A DNA stretch of 64,000 nucleotides from Hymenopus coronatus (taxonomy: Eukaryota > Arthropoda > Insecta > Mantodea > Hymenopodidae), in contig CM060890.1 in NCBI GenBank assembly GCA_030762935.1, forward strand, positions 66,652,765 through 66,716,764, written 5' to 3'. A model generated the notes under the pieces. That model did not search any database, had not been told where the DNA came from, and was given only the letters and a program-made list of their open reading frames with translations. Below, one piece after another: positions 48,849 to 60,932 of this stretch (positions within the stretch are counted from its first letter, which is position 1; every line of letters begins with the position of its first letter). Made by a program: the position numbers and the translations under genes.

Positions 48849-49759
48849 TTTTTATTTATATTTATTTATTTATGTATTATTATTTTTTTTTACGAGGTTA
48901 ACTATTTCTGAGATATTTGTAATTATTGGCTTCAGTTTTAAAATATTTATACTTTTCTGAAATGATAATTTGTTATTCGTTTCACATCTCTTGTTTTACT
49001 CCTGGCCATGCAAGGAGAACAAATTTTAATGTCATCGCATGGCAAACGTTTTTAAAAGATTTGTCTCTTTTTAGCCTAGTGTATTCCTTTATTTCCCTTC
49101 TATGCATAAGGAAATAAGTAGTAAAACCAACTTTACTAATATTTATCTTGGTTAGCTTAAAGCAGATACAAGAATAATTTGTTACTGAATAGGTAGAGAA
49201 GCTCATGTGAATAGAATACATCTTTCTTTTAAACAAGTTCAATAAAAGAGAAAAAAGGATTTATTTTCATCTAAAATATTTGCAATTAAATTAAATGCTT
49301 TATGCAGGAGAATAAGCCCATATACTTTCAAATGCTTATACTCTTTCTATGTTTTATTATGTTACATCATTTTCAGATTATTTTTAATTATATTATCCTC
49401 CACTGGTATGTATATATATAAAACCTGGCAACTGCTTTTGCTTTCACTGTAACAAATTATGGAAGGTATAATAATTGCTCTAAAGTGTATACATAAAGCA
49501 CATACTTCTGCTTAAATGCAAATTGCTAACCATGACTAGGAATTCCTTGCTGTCTACCAGGACACTGCAGGTGGTGTGCAAGTACAAATCAAGTTAAGTT
49601 GTGCAAGCAGACAAACCCTTGCACTTCTTGCAAACATGTACTTCGCATTTTTACATGTATTTCATTGCCCTAACAAGTTCAATAAATTAGTGGAGTTTGT
49701 TAAATTTAATAAAATGTCATCACATACTTCAATGCATCATTTGGAATTAAATAAATCGG
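48849..49759. other. Unassigned stretch
   Basis: AT-rich. The short open frames on both strands have no recognised motif. The lower end of the DUF7869-like pseudogene may extend into 49570-49760 in decayed form. Confidence 0.35.
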
Positions 49760-49769
49760 TGATTCCAGA

Positions 49770-51980
49770 TTATTTTTCACATTTTTTCCTGTTGGTAATC
49801 TTTTTTTCAAGATTTCCAGATCCTAGAAAATGTTCTTTTTTGATAACATTCACTTGCAAAGGGCACTTCCTTCTACAGTCTTTCACTATGGCAATATAAT
49901 CTTGTAAAATGTACAACTTTTGCTGCCTTTTCAAAGCTGTCTTAATTTGACCAAAGTCATCATCATTAGGCAGAAAGCTGTGACCCGAAACCAAATAACG
50001 AAGAGTAATAGATTTCAATGTAGGATGTGTACTAAGCACTGTTTTCAGCATCAAAACTATTATTATATTGCATTTTGGCCTCCGCAAGAATCGCTCCCAA
50101 GGATTAGATGTTCCACACCTTCTGGCAAATACTCTGTTATATGTCTCAACAGGCAAGAAGCTACCTCTTGTGCACCTCTTCCAGCTTCACCTTCTACCCA
50201 AAGATTGCAATGTCGATTCTTCTGTTTGGAAGAGTGTATACCACAGTTATATATCCATATTTATTACATGTGTCTTTGTTAAGTGTTTTAAATTTCAGAT
50301 TAAATTTATTGTAAAATATGCGTTTGTAGGAAGAGAAGCTCAGACGCTCACTCTCAGTTCTATCATGCACATGTAAGTCATGCATTTTCTTTAATGTTAA
50401 CTCTGGAGGAAGAAATTATGAATAATGTGGAATTTTGCGTAATGAGATTTGTATCTTGGAAAACTGTTAATGTGCTGTATCACCTCCACTTCTTGTTCAT
50501 CACTCACTTTATTCCACCCTGCCTATGTACCTCTTATCAACAATCTCTCCACCTGTTCTGAACTTTGAAAGAGCTGTATTAACCCTCTTAGTGGAGGTCC
50601 CCAGGGTCTGAAAGAATATCTTTTGGCAGACATTTTTACCATATGTGAGTAATTCCTCGGAGACGGTTTAGGGCGGTTATTAGACTTCTGTAGACTTAGG
50701 TAGCTTCTCTTTTTTGGTGTTTCCTTCACCTCACTTGCAATGTACAGAGCTTGTGCATTATAACAACCCAGTTCATGGAAATTGTTAAATTCTTTATTTT
50801 TCTCTTCTTTTGTCAGACGTTGAAAGCAATGTTTAGGACACTTACAATCAAAATCTTTCTGCGAAATCTTCTTATAAACAAATTTGATATGTTTCTTATT
50901 TTTATACTTCACAGATTTTCTTTGTTCCCTTGTCATATTGCCATATTTTCTTTTATTTCCTCGTTTAGGTCCCCCAGGTACAAGATAAGCTTCTTCCATT
51001 ATATTTTCAGCTGGCTGTTCACACTCAACACTACAATAGTTATCATTAGTGTCATCTTTACCTGTTGCAATGTTGGTAGTATGAGTTGTCCCGGCTAGTT
51101 CTTTAACTGGATAATATTGAAGAGCCCCATCATCTGTTGTTGTGGTTTCCTCAACATTCGAACTTCTGGAAAATGTAGTCATCGGCTTCAGCGAGTAATA
51201 TACTTTCTTCTCTGACTGCCGGAAATAAATAAGAAATACTTAGTGGTTATCATAATGATATAAGAGGCACTTAAAAATACAAATTAAAAATGATCAGTAT
51301 GCAAACAAAGGAGAAAGTAAGTTATCTCTGAACAACTTACATATTTTAATCAGCTATATACAGTATGTCAAACAAACAGGAAAAGTTTGTGAAAATAAAA
51401 TGCAAACCTGATTTTCATCTGTAGAATCATCACTTGGCTTGTAGTTTGGGTCCTTATATGACTCACCATTAACCTCTAAAGCACCAGTAGAGTCCAACAA
51501 GTTGGTATTAACACCACCACACGTCTCTGACAGTGGCTGTCGTTCCCAATCTGACAGTATAACGAATATAATTTTAAATAGTTATGTCGGTCAATGTTTA
51601 GCTATGTAGAAGCATATCAATTAACGTTATACAATAAAATTAATGCATTATGTTATGAAACTAAAGCTGCATGCATTTATAATATCTAATTTTAAATTAA
51701 TTTAATATTAATCATTTTATATTAATGCATATAAACACCTTGGTTAGTATTATTAAACCAAACACAAAAATTCACGAAATGTATACAACTATTGTTCCCC
51801 TAAATGCTTTAATTTTAAAATATTCATTATGGAGGAAATATTTTTGGTTTAAGTTTCCAAGTAAATTCATTAATCTTTATCATTATATTAAGAAATTTAA
51901 TAAGTCATATTATTACCTTCACTGTATTGAAATTCCTTTTGTAATGCTAAAGAAACAAATCTTTTGCTTCTCTCTGACAT
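49770..51980 (-). pseudogene. DUF7869-like gene with three clean 5' exons, then decayed
   Basis: Exon 1 (51980-51917) starts ATG with MSERSKRFVSLALQKEF and ends at GTAATA. Exon 2 (51550-51408) has acceptor ctgtcAG, 48 in-frame codons ending KPSDDSTDENQ, and donor GTTTGC. Exon 3 (from 51215, acceptor ttccggcAG) runs on through RKYGNMTREQRKSVKYKN, DFDCKCPKHCFQRLTKEEKN and FHELGCYNAQALYIASEV. Near 50640, at an A run, the frame slips by one, and the family block VCQKIFFQTLGTSTKRVNTA continues in the next frame to a stop at about 50523. Further blocks follow: IQHINSFPRYKSHY, SFSSYKRIFYNKFNLKF, EYLPEGVEHLILGSDSCGGQ (D-x-C-x-G-Q motif) and LVSGHSFLPNDDDFGQIK. This is a near-complete gene that has only lately lost its frame. 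It is strongly diverged from the + copy at 44170-45036. Confidence 0.75.
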
Positions 51981-53403
51981 CTTGAATCAATCAACTCTGT
52001 TGTGACAATGAGACAGATAATATTTTTACCCATTGTCATTGCATTCATTGTCAATCAATAGTGCCAAACTGAAAATAATGCTGCCAGGCATTAAGTATTA
52101 TAATCAGCAGAAACGTTTTGCAAAAGAGAACTAAGTTACCAAGGTCTCTGTTTTTGAAAGCTTGTGAATTTGCAAAAAGGAACTATGCATCTTAGTTCCA
52201 TTTTGTGCATTATAAGTCAGCTATAAATAAATGTGGCCTAGTTCAAGGTTAAAAATAAACCTATATATTGAACATTTGCCTTAGATCTTTTTTGCATTAT
52301 GTAAATTGAAGTTTCCCACATCAGAAAATGTTATTAATTAAAAAAATCAAATTTGTGGGTTAGTTCCTTTTTGCATAACTGTGTCCAATTGATATAATGT
52401 GTAATGTTTGTTGTTCATACCAAGAAGTAGTTCTATTTCAACCTGAAATATTGTCATCGTGTCATGTTTCGTTCCCGTAACAACATGTATAATTTGCTAA
52501 CCAGAAAATTGTTCCTACAACGAAGAAAATGAATTAATTGCAAAATTTTCTACAATGTATAGCAACAAAAATTAGAATAAAAAGATAGTTTTGGTTCCAT
52601 TAATGGAATTATTCGGAGACAGTAACTAGTATCAGACTTTTAGTGAGCCATTTAAGCTACTAAAATCATAAAATGCAATCTGGAATCCTTACAACACCAT
52701 AGACAGAAATATGTTTCTATACACTGAAAAAGGTTACATTTCTGTGTATTAACATGTCTAAAGAAAGGTCATCTGTGTTGTTTTCTATTGAAACGGACTT
52801 GATAGTATGGAATAAGAACTTCAATAAACTAGTTATAGATAAGTTTGTCAGTAAGAAGGAGAGAAGGGTTGATTTTCTCAAATAGGCGAGCACTATTAGC
52901 AACACCGTAGTTATGAAATGTGTTTGTGTTCAAGTTGTGAATCCCTGTTTACTGGTTTGTGTACATTTAGGAGCTTATAGTGAAAACATAAGACTTATTT
53001 TTTACTAACCATTTAATATTACAAAGATAAGTCTGTGAAAGAGCAAAATTGAGACACCACCCGCCCTCTTTATTTCACACATTTGTAATTTTACACCATT
53101 ACTCCTAATTGTTACCTCTTGTATTTTTTTCAACAAACATAACAAATAATGAACAAAAAAAAACTGGCAAAAGCTTACTTAAAAATAGTACACATGACGG
53201 ATGGCTCGCAAAAACACTGTCCAGTTAAACATCCTTCTAGTTTGCATTCCTAGGCTCGAGTTCATCTAAGATGTTGCAAATAGACAAGAAATATACTGCA
53301 GGTCACGTTGCCATAGTGATTTGAATTCAACAGAATTGTGCTAAATTTGTCTGCAGATGACAGTTGAAACAGCTGACTATCTATTGCATCTAGATGCTAT
53401 TTG
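51981..53403. other. Unassigned stretch upstream of the DUF7869-like gene
   Basis: No gene is recognised. It may contain the promoter or 5' UTR of the - strand gene starting at 51980, but I see no definite TATA or initiator choice. Confidence 0.35.
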
Positions 53404-54290
53404 AAAAATCTGATGTGTTCCATTCACATGACTTTCTCTATATCTCTGCAATAAATTAGTTTTAAAAAGCTTATGCTTCTACTTCCAACTAATCGAGAAA
53501 AAATTAGCAGAAATAGTCTTATTTCTTGCTTCCTTGTAAGTAGAAGCGAAATAAGGGAGTACCATAGTGATAGTCAAAAGCTGGTTGCTATGCGGCAGAA
53601 GTTCCTTTGTTTGTAAAGACACGAGTTTACAAAGTCCTGTATGAAAAAAATATAAGTTTTTATAGCTTAAACCAAAAACAAGGAATATCTCAAAAACAAT
53701 CAACTCCACGAAAAAAAATGTATACAACATAAATTGTGTGTTTTAATGTCTCTACATTTTTTGTGTGGTAAGTTTATGTCTCCCTCTTATGGTTTAGCAC
53801 TTATGCAAAATTCCATAAAATTCACTCAGAATAAAGTAGTCTTCAGAGGCTATTCCCAGAAAATTCATAATATATATTTTATTTATCAGATAAATATCTT
53901 TAATATTCGTAATTTAAATCAAAATCGTTAGAGCCATTTTTTAGAAAATCAAAATTTTCGAAAAAAGTTCCATGTAAAGGGTAGTTTTGGGTGGGGGGAT
54001 TTTTCTCAAAATCTTCGTGTCGCATCCCTGGAAAATACTAAACGTAAATACCAAGTTTGGTATTTTACCGAGTTTTCGTTTTTGAGTTATCGTGTTCACA
54101 CACACACGGACCTTTTTGTGAAAATGCTTTTTTTTGGATACAGGGGACCCTAAAACATATATTTCCGGTGAAATCTTGGTATCGAATTTTTTGGTGGAGT
54201 GCAATACCTTTTCTATACACTATGCACATAGTGTGTATAGAGAAAGTAAACACTATGTACATAGTGCGAATAGAGAAAGTAAAAATGCAC
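53404..54290 (+). repeat. Repeat D, copy 2
   Basis: It is collinear with copy 1 from gatgtgttccattcacatga to the terminal palindromes. The CA tract is nearly gone (54100-54108). The 3' end at 54217-54275 shows two ctatgyacatagtg palindromes in tandem, each followed by agagaaagtaaa. Confidence 0.85.
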
Positions 54291-56548
54291 ATTGTTATTC
54301 TGTGCCGGATGACAGGTAGAAATGGCGGAAAACGTGGAATTAAATGGAAAGCAGGGGTGGCTCCTCAAGGGGGTTGCTGGATTGTAACCCCACTCCCGAG
54401 CAATTTCCCCAAACCTCCTATATTACAGTATATTATCCGCTATGTTACAGTTTTATTTCTTGATTATATGCAGGTGGCACTTCGTTTCGATTGACTGCAG
54501 GGGTATTCGTTTGCAATTACGATTGGCACGTTGTCGGGAAGGTTGTGTAAATCGGGGCTAAGAGGCGTGGCGAAACTCTCGTTACAATGAACCTTGCGGC
54601 GTTTGTATAATTAACTATCGCTACTAACTTAATAGTGCAAATTGTTAACTACTGGAACGTATCAGGTATACCAAAGAAATAAAAAAATGGGGAGGGAGAC
54701 TATGAATATCGAGTACCCGCCGTATAACTAGAATGCTCAGGGTTATTACCTTTTAATTTTAAATTAACATTTAATAGCCACAACGGATGTGTACCGTCCG
54801 TCAATATTCATTTACTCTTTCGGCATAACTCCATTGTTCTAAACAATGAAAGAAACATGCTTTGTATTCATGAAAACGTTTGCGCAGTTTTACTCTATTT
54901 GTGCATCAAGCTAATTTTGTTTGCGAATTCGGTGAGTAGGTATTCGTCGTCATTATTATTATTATTATTATTATTATTGGACTATTGAAAACATACTTTC
55001 AAAGTGAAATATCTTCATATATAAGGAAATTTAATTTTATTTGTTGTTTTCTAATTTATTTCGTGATTCAATAATGTTAGGTTAATTTCTTTGATAAAAA
55101 CCGGATTATTGGCATTCAACAAATTCTAATTTACTTTCTCTGCTCCAGTCAGAATGGACCGTGGGTGGAGAAAGTATTCATTCATTAAAAAATTCGAAGT
55201 CGATTTTAGCGGATATATACGTTTAGGGAATACTGAATTTAAAAAAGAGCGTCTGTGCTAACAGAATAGCTCAATAACTAAAATTCGCAGAAATACTAAA
55301 TCTTATGCTTAAGTTTAGGTATTCTTAGGGGTGCAAGATGAATATTGTCAAATAAATCCCCCCCCCCTCAACCAAAACTACCCTTTACATAGACAAATAT
55401 TTTTCTGAAAACGGCACCCACAATTTGTATTAAATTGTGATATATTACAAGTGTCAAGTGTTGTGTAACAAATAAAATGTGTTTCTTAACATTTCTGGGA
55501 ATGTAAACATTTTCGCTTGTAATAATATAACAGAAAGGTACACGATATGGGAAACCCTATTGAAGGGAAAATGTAGAGCTTGGTAAAATACATAATTATA
55601 TTAGTTTTTAAACCCTTCTACTATTTCTAAGATATTAATCTTTGTTTTAAAATGTTTTTCTATTTCTAAAACAGTAAATGATAGCAAGAACCACATTAAA
55701 AATGGTCACAAGTGTAAACTTTGTTAAAAGCATTTATTTATGTAATTACGAAACATTAAGTTTTCCAAGATATTCACTTTCGTTTGAATGGTATAATAAT
55801 CCTCAATGTTGAAAACAAAGTTTATATTAGTAGGTGTATATCATCCATTCGCTGCCTTCCAATTCCACGGATTTAAGCTTACAGCTAATGTATCTACGGA
55901 TATACGAATTTTAAAACAGACCATTGGGTTTCTTTACAATAGACACAATACTCAGATATGGTAAGCGCGTAGAATGTTTTCTGAACTTAAGTAAACGCTA
56001 ATGACGAGCGCTGTTGAATATTACACACACAGTGTAACATTAAGGTGTTTTCAACTGACATATAAGCCCTTAATACCCACCATTTTTAGGACGAAAATAT
56101 TACATTTATATTTTTTTCTGCTTGTTTTTGTGAATTATACTTCACTATATTATTTTACATGCCCCTAGCAGGTAAGATATCGAAAACAATTTATTTGGAG
56201 TGAATTGACCCACCCGAACGCAACAGTGTAATCGGATTCCACATTGATCCAAACAAGTTGCAGGCTGAGGCAGGCAAAGAACGTAACCGTTTAGCGGTTT
56301 ATTTTATTTAAATGTGCAATCTTATGTGAATACTGAAATGTCTATGCTGGATGGTTACCACACTAATTCCTAGTTTTTTAGGAATAAGTTATTTGGTCAA
56401 AATTCCGGCACACCAGCGATGTTATAATCCTTATAATCGAAAGCATCGTTACGGATGATCATTAGTACATGCAACCCCAGACATTTACTCATAGGCCGCA
56501 AATGATGGAGAGAAGTATAACATTCTTCAAAGAATTCATTCTTTACAG

Positions 56549-56550
<2 letters not shown>

Positions 56551-56592
<42 letters not shown>
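56551..56592 (+). repeat. (TC)n microsatellite
   Basis: Twenty or so uninterrupted CT units end at ctctaacctgcatc. Confidence 0.97.
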
Positions 56593-56593
<1 letters not shown>

Positions 56594-56624
56594 ACCTGCA
56601 TCATATCATCCTTTAACCTTGTTG

Positions 56625-56800
56625 GTCATATCCAAATAACTCACCCTAAACGAGATTCGAACTCGCGACCTGTTGAATGTGAGACAGACACGCTAACTCG
56701 ACATTCCTCTTCTGTGGACAAGGGAAGCCCCCGAAAAAAAGCTTATCCGAATAACTCACTCTAAGCGATATTCGAACTCGCGACCCGTTGAATGCAAGAC
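56625..56800 (-). repeat. Two SINE-3 heads in tandem, inverted
   Basis: The phrases gagattcgaactcgcgacc (56649-56668) and atattcgaactcgcgaccc (56768-56787), each followed by ttgaatg and ag-acaga, are reverse B-box regions of the family seen at 11020-11330. The first unit is followed by a spacer ending aaaaagcttatccgaataa. Confidence 0.75.
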
Positions 56801-57179
56801 AGAAATACTATCCAGGCAGGAATCACAATCGTAAAATGATTTGTGTATTATCGCAGCAAGTTGTGAAAACCTGCATTTAGTTATCGCAACTCTCTTCTGT
56901 CTTGGTAGTGAATTAAGCTGAAGAACTGAAACGAATGCATTTATTTACCACAAATTCATTGGTTTATAATATAGTTTGGTTAGGTATAGCAAAGAGAAAG
57001 GAGAAGCTATTGCAGGTGGATTTACGTATGTATATATACTACAAATTTATAACATGGGAAGTCTCAACAATTTATATTTGTTTAATTCTAATTTGCAATT
57101 AATATGGGTCCTTCTAGGCATCTAAAGGTTATGCAGTATGCTTAACATTAAGTATTTAGATAATATTTGTTATAAGTCA

Positions 57180-57340
57180 GCATAAGATATAGACTTATAG
57201 CTGTCTAACACAGGACTACAATTGTGTAGAACCGTCGCCTACGCTATTATACCAGGCCTTAGAATGAAGCGATTTTTACCGAGAAAAGCTGGCAAATTGT
57301 TATAAGTTCTACAGCTGCCGCAAGGTGTCAGGCGTTATCT
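57180..57340 (-). repeat. Diverged repeat, inverted partner of 59760-59910
   Basis: ttataccaggccttagaatg (57247-57266) is the exact reverse complement of cattctaaggcctggtataa at 59831-59850. Flanking similarity extends about 70 bases each way, including a tgacaccttgcggc-like against tgacatctagcggc block. Confidence 0.7.
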
Positions 57341-57604
57341 CTGTCCTTTTATCACGCGTTTAAATGACATTAAATGTCAAAATTAGGCAATTAACACTAG
57401 AAGAAATAGAGTCAGACCAAAAATAAGGATTTTACCACATTTATATCATTACTAGAATATTTATGATGAAAAATTATGTATATTAGGCCAAATAAAACAA
57501 AGTTCTGCCTTTAAGTGCATTTTCGGCTAAATTGCGGTTAGATAGTGTAGGCTTACGAAAAAAAGCTAACGTTTAAGTCAGATTTTCTTGAACAATAGCA
57601 TATT

Positions 57605-57735
57605 GCTGGACTGCCTCTATGATCAAGTGGTCAGCGAGCTGACTTCTCCCCCACCCCCGGAGGTCCCGGATTCAATTCCCGGCTGAGGCTGGGAGGTTTT
57701 CTTTAACTATCCCCCACAGAGTCTGGAAGTGAGAG
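57605..57735 (+). repeat. SINE-4, tRNA-derived head
   Basis: The A-box-like atgatcaagtggtcagcgag and B-box cggattcaattcccggctga are followed by ggctgggaggttttctttaa. It was seen once in this window; the head differs from the other SINE families. Confidence 0.6.
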
Positions 57736-57806
57736 TGAACAAATCTCTGCAACAAATTATTGTTTAAAAGCTTTTGCTTCTATTTAATTCATGCCAATTG
57801 AGAAAA

Positions 57807-58018
57807 GGCTGCGCCATGGCCGAGAGGTTAGACCACTCACCTCTCACCTAGACGCCTGGGTTCGATCCCAAGCGACCGCATGTGAGATTTGTGGGTTTTC
57901 TCCGGTTTTCCCCCGACATCACATTCTACCGGTGCTCTATCTTCATTCCATGTATCGCCAGTGACATCGCCTAGTGTCCACAAGTAGTAAAAACAGGAAT
58001 TAAACACTACAAAATAAT
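57807..58018 (+). repeat. SINE-A copy nested in repeat D
   Basis: The head atggccgagaggttagacca and the B box tgggttcgatcccaagcgac match the copies at 17175 and 63095. The A-rich tail is short (aaaataataa). Flanking gagaaaa/ggggaaaa may be a decayed target duplication. Confidence 0.88.
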
Positions 58019-58487
58019 AATCGGGGGGAAAATTAGCAGAAATAGTCTTATTAGAAGCGAAATAAGGGAGCATAGGTTAAAGTGATGGTCAAAAGCTGGT
58101 TACTATGCGACTGACGTTCCTTTGTTTGTATAGACAGGAGTTGACAAATTCCCGTATGAGAATAGTATACGTTTTTTAAAGCTGAAACCAATAACAAGCA
58201 GTATCTCAAAAACAATTAACTCCAGGAAAAAAAATGCATATTTCAAATTGTGTGTTTTAACGTGCTCTGCAGTTTTGGTGTGGTAAATTTTTGTCGTTCT
58301 CTTATGGTTTAGCAGTTATGCAAAATTCCATAAAATTCATTCAGAATAAAGTAGCCATCAGAGGCTATTCCCAGAAAATTCAAGATATACATTTTATTTT
58401 TCAGGTAATTATCTTTAACATGCGATATTTTAATGAAAATCTTTAGATCCATTTTTGAGAAAATCAAAATTTTCGAAAAAGTTCCAT

Positions 58488-58748
58488 AAAAATATCGTGT
58501 TATTTATGGATGGTTTTTAACTGGTGTGGTTCTCAGTGTCACATTCTAAAGTGGGTGTGAAAGACCGCTTAATTTTGCTCAGAGGCCTCTCAGTCAGCTT
58601 GAGGTTCTTTTACGTGCCGTAAGTCTACGACACGGGACCAACAGCTTTACTTCCCTTCCGAAAGAAACAATTCTAAAAAAAATCCATTGTCCTCCGCCGG
58701 TATGAAGTCAGCATGGTAACCATTACTACACGGAGGGCGACAAAAAAA
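58488..58748 (-). repeat. SINE-B nested in repeat D with 12-bp target-site duplication
   Basis: The full body and head lie in inverted orientation. The 12-bp sequence aaaaagttccat occurs at 58476-58487 and 58749-58760, and only once in uninterrupted repeat D copies. Confidence 0.95.
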
Positions 58749-59156
58749 AAAAGTTCCATGTAAAGGGTAGTTGGGTGTGGGGAGATAATCTTCGTGTCGC
58801 ATCCTTGGAAGATACCAAACTTAAATACCAAGTTTGGCATTCAACGATTTTTTCATTTTTGTGCTATGCTGTCCACAGACACGCACGGACTTTTTTTTTT
58901 TTTTTTTCTAAAAATGCTTTCTTTTTATTCAGGGGGACGGAAAATGTGTATTTTCGGTGAAATCTTGGTATAGAATTTTTGGGTGGAATGCAATACCTTC
59001 TCTATGCACTATGTACATAGTATATGTTGAAAAAGTACAAAAACTATTTAAACCCAACATAAAGAACCTCCAGACAACGAATTGTTTCTAATGAAAAGCC
59101 CCGATATCATCTTAGACGTTAAAGGAGGATATATAAATGAAACAATAATAGAAAAA

Positions 59157-59660
59157 CTCTTATGTGTTCCATTAACATGACTTTCTCATCTCTGCGACAA
59201 ATTGTTAGAAAGCTTATGCTTCTATTCACTTCATGCTAATCGAGAGAGAAAAATTATCAGAAATAGTTTCATCACTTGCTTCCTTGTAAGTAGAAGCGAA
59301 ATAAGGGAACACCATAGGTTAAAGTGATAGTCAAACCTGGTTGCTATGTGACTGAAGTTGCTTTGTGTGTATGGACAGGAGTTGACAAATTCCTGTATGA
59401 GAAATGAATACGTTTTTAAAGCTGAAACCAATAATAATGAATATCTCAAAAACGATCAACTCCACGAAAAAAATGTACACAACATAAAGATATACATTTT
59501 ATTTGTCAGGTAAATATCTTTAATATACAACATTTTAATCAAAATCGTTAGAGCCATTTTTGAGAAAATCAAAATTTTCGAAAAAAGTTCCATGTAAAGT
59601 GTGGTTGGGGGTGGGGTGGATTTTCTTGAAAATCTTCGTGTCACATCCTTGGATGACTTA
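59157..59660 (+). repeat. Repeat D, copy 4, internally deleted
   Basis: It begins at atgtgttccattaacatgac. At 59482 it jumps from ccacgaaaaaaatgtacaca to agatatacattttatttgtc, skipping about 180 bases present in the other copies. It ends near ttcgtgtcacatcctt. Confidence 0.85.
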
Positions 59661-59759
59661 ATTTATATATGTTCACTTTTATCTTGAAAACAAAAATAAA
59701 AACCACACTACCACAAAATATGCCACAAATTAGCGTATACTTCCATTAACACACATGAT

Positions 59760-59910
59760 GAACGACAGGGAAAACACCTGACATCTAGCGGCCAAGTTAG
59801 AACTGCTTTTATTGTAATAGCTTTGCAAACGGCATTCTAAGGCCTGGTATAATGGCTTAGGCTACGGTAGTACCATAGATTACAGAGTTGCGCCTCTACC
59901 GGCAGAAATG
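59760..59910 (+). repeat. Diverged repeat, partner of 57180-57340
   Basis: It contains gacatctagcggccaagtta and cattctaaggcctggtataa, then cttaggctacggtagtacca. It is inverted relative to the other copy, with repeat D copies 3 and 4 lying between them. Confidence 0.7.
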
Positions 59911-60932
59911 GACATTACGTGGGAGTTTCCCATTTGCTAATTGTCACGCCAATGGTTCAGCTCAGTCCAGCTCTTGTCCAGCTTGTATTGTAAGCAACGA
60001 CATAAACAGAAACTCATGCGAACTACGTAGTTAGGGAATCCCTTTCAATGGAAACCTGGCTAAAATTAATTAATCAAAGTGCAGTTAGAAAGATATAGTG
60101 CTTTTAAGCTGTGTGAGTTCCTGCTTTGTTGTATTCTTGTCAGAAATGCATGCTTTCTATAAGCTAAAGGAAGACTGCATTCTGTTTTACTTTAGGTTTG
60201 GATGATTATATTTTTCTGTGTTCCCTACTAATTTTCACTGCGATTACTCTTTATTTTCAACATTAATTGTTTTTAGCCACTATCATGTTCAGTCGAAAGA
60301 AGTAGTAGACCTAATCTGATGTTCAGGACTTGCAGTATGGTGCAATAGGGATATTCTTCGGATACGCGCGGAAACATTTATTGCTGATTTTCTTCCTAAA
60401 TGTCGCTTATTATTCACAGCCACAGATGACCAATAAATACCACCATAAAATATCGCCGTAGAAAGTGTATGGAAACAGTGAAAGTGCCAGATTATTGGGA
60501 ATTAGACAAGCAGAAGACTAAGAGCTGTTGTCGGTTTGTAATTTTGTAGCCTTTGGCCACTAACGATGGTAATTCTGCGCAACAGCTCTAAATTACTTTG
60601 TGTGTTTCATCACAATCCGCACATTTCACTTTCCTTTTCCACTACAAACACCACGACCTACATTCATATGTACCCCCGTGTTAAAAGAAAACTTGGTAGT
60701 GGCTGGAACTCAGCGGATACAGTATTTCGATGTATGTACTCTTAAAAATGTTACCACGGAGTCTTGTAGCCCATCTGGAATTAATATTGTACACTGTACA
60801 GGACATGTGTTGCAAGTGAAATAGCATTAAAAATATCGTAGTTTCCGCTTTACTTGTCATGCAGATGATAAGGATTTAGATTGGGCAATCCCTCGGTTTC
60901 GTTTTATTGTCATTCTGCATTTTTAGCTTTCA
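59911..60932. other. Unassigned stretch
   Basis: No gene is recognised. An open frame at 60600-60824 has no known motif. Confidence 0.4.

Larger units (their letters stand above)
54291..57604. other. Gene-poor stretch with relatively frequent CpG
   Basis: There is no recognisable coding exon. CpG dinucleotides are noticeably denser than elsewhere, for example at 54480-54610. Simple repeats are (ATT)n at 54952-54978, a C run at 55358-55370 and (TC)n at 56551-56592. SINE-3 heads sit inverted at 56625-56800. A neighbouring promoter or unmethylated region is possible but unproven. Confidence 0.4.
57744..58995 (+). repeat. Repeat D, copy 3, with two nested SINEs
   Basis: Repeat D text is interrupted at 57807-58018 by SINE-A and at 58488-58748 by SINE-B. 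Removing them leaves a continuous element from ctctgcaacaaattattgtt to the end near gcactatgtacatagtatat. Confidence 0.88.
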
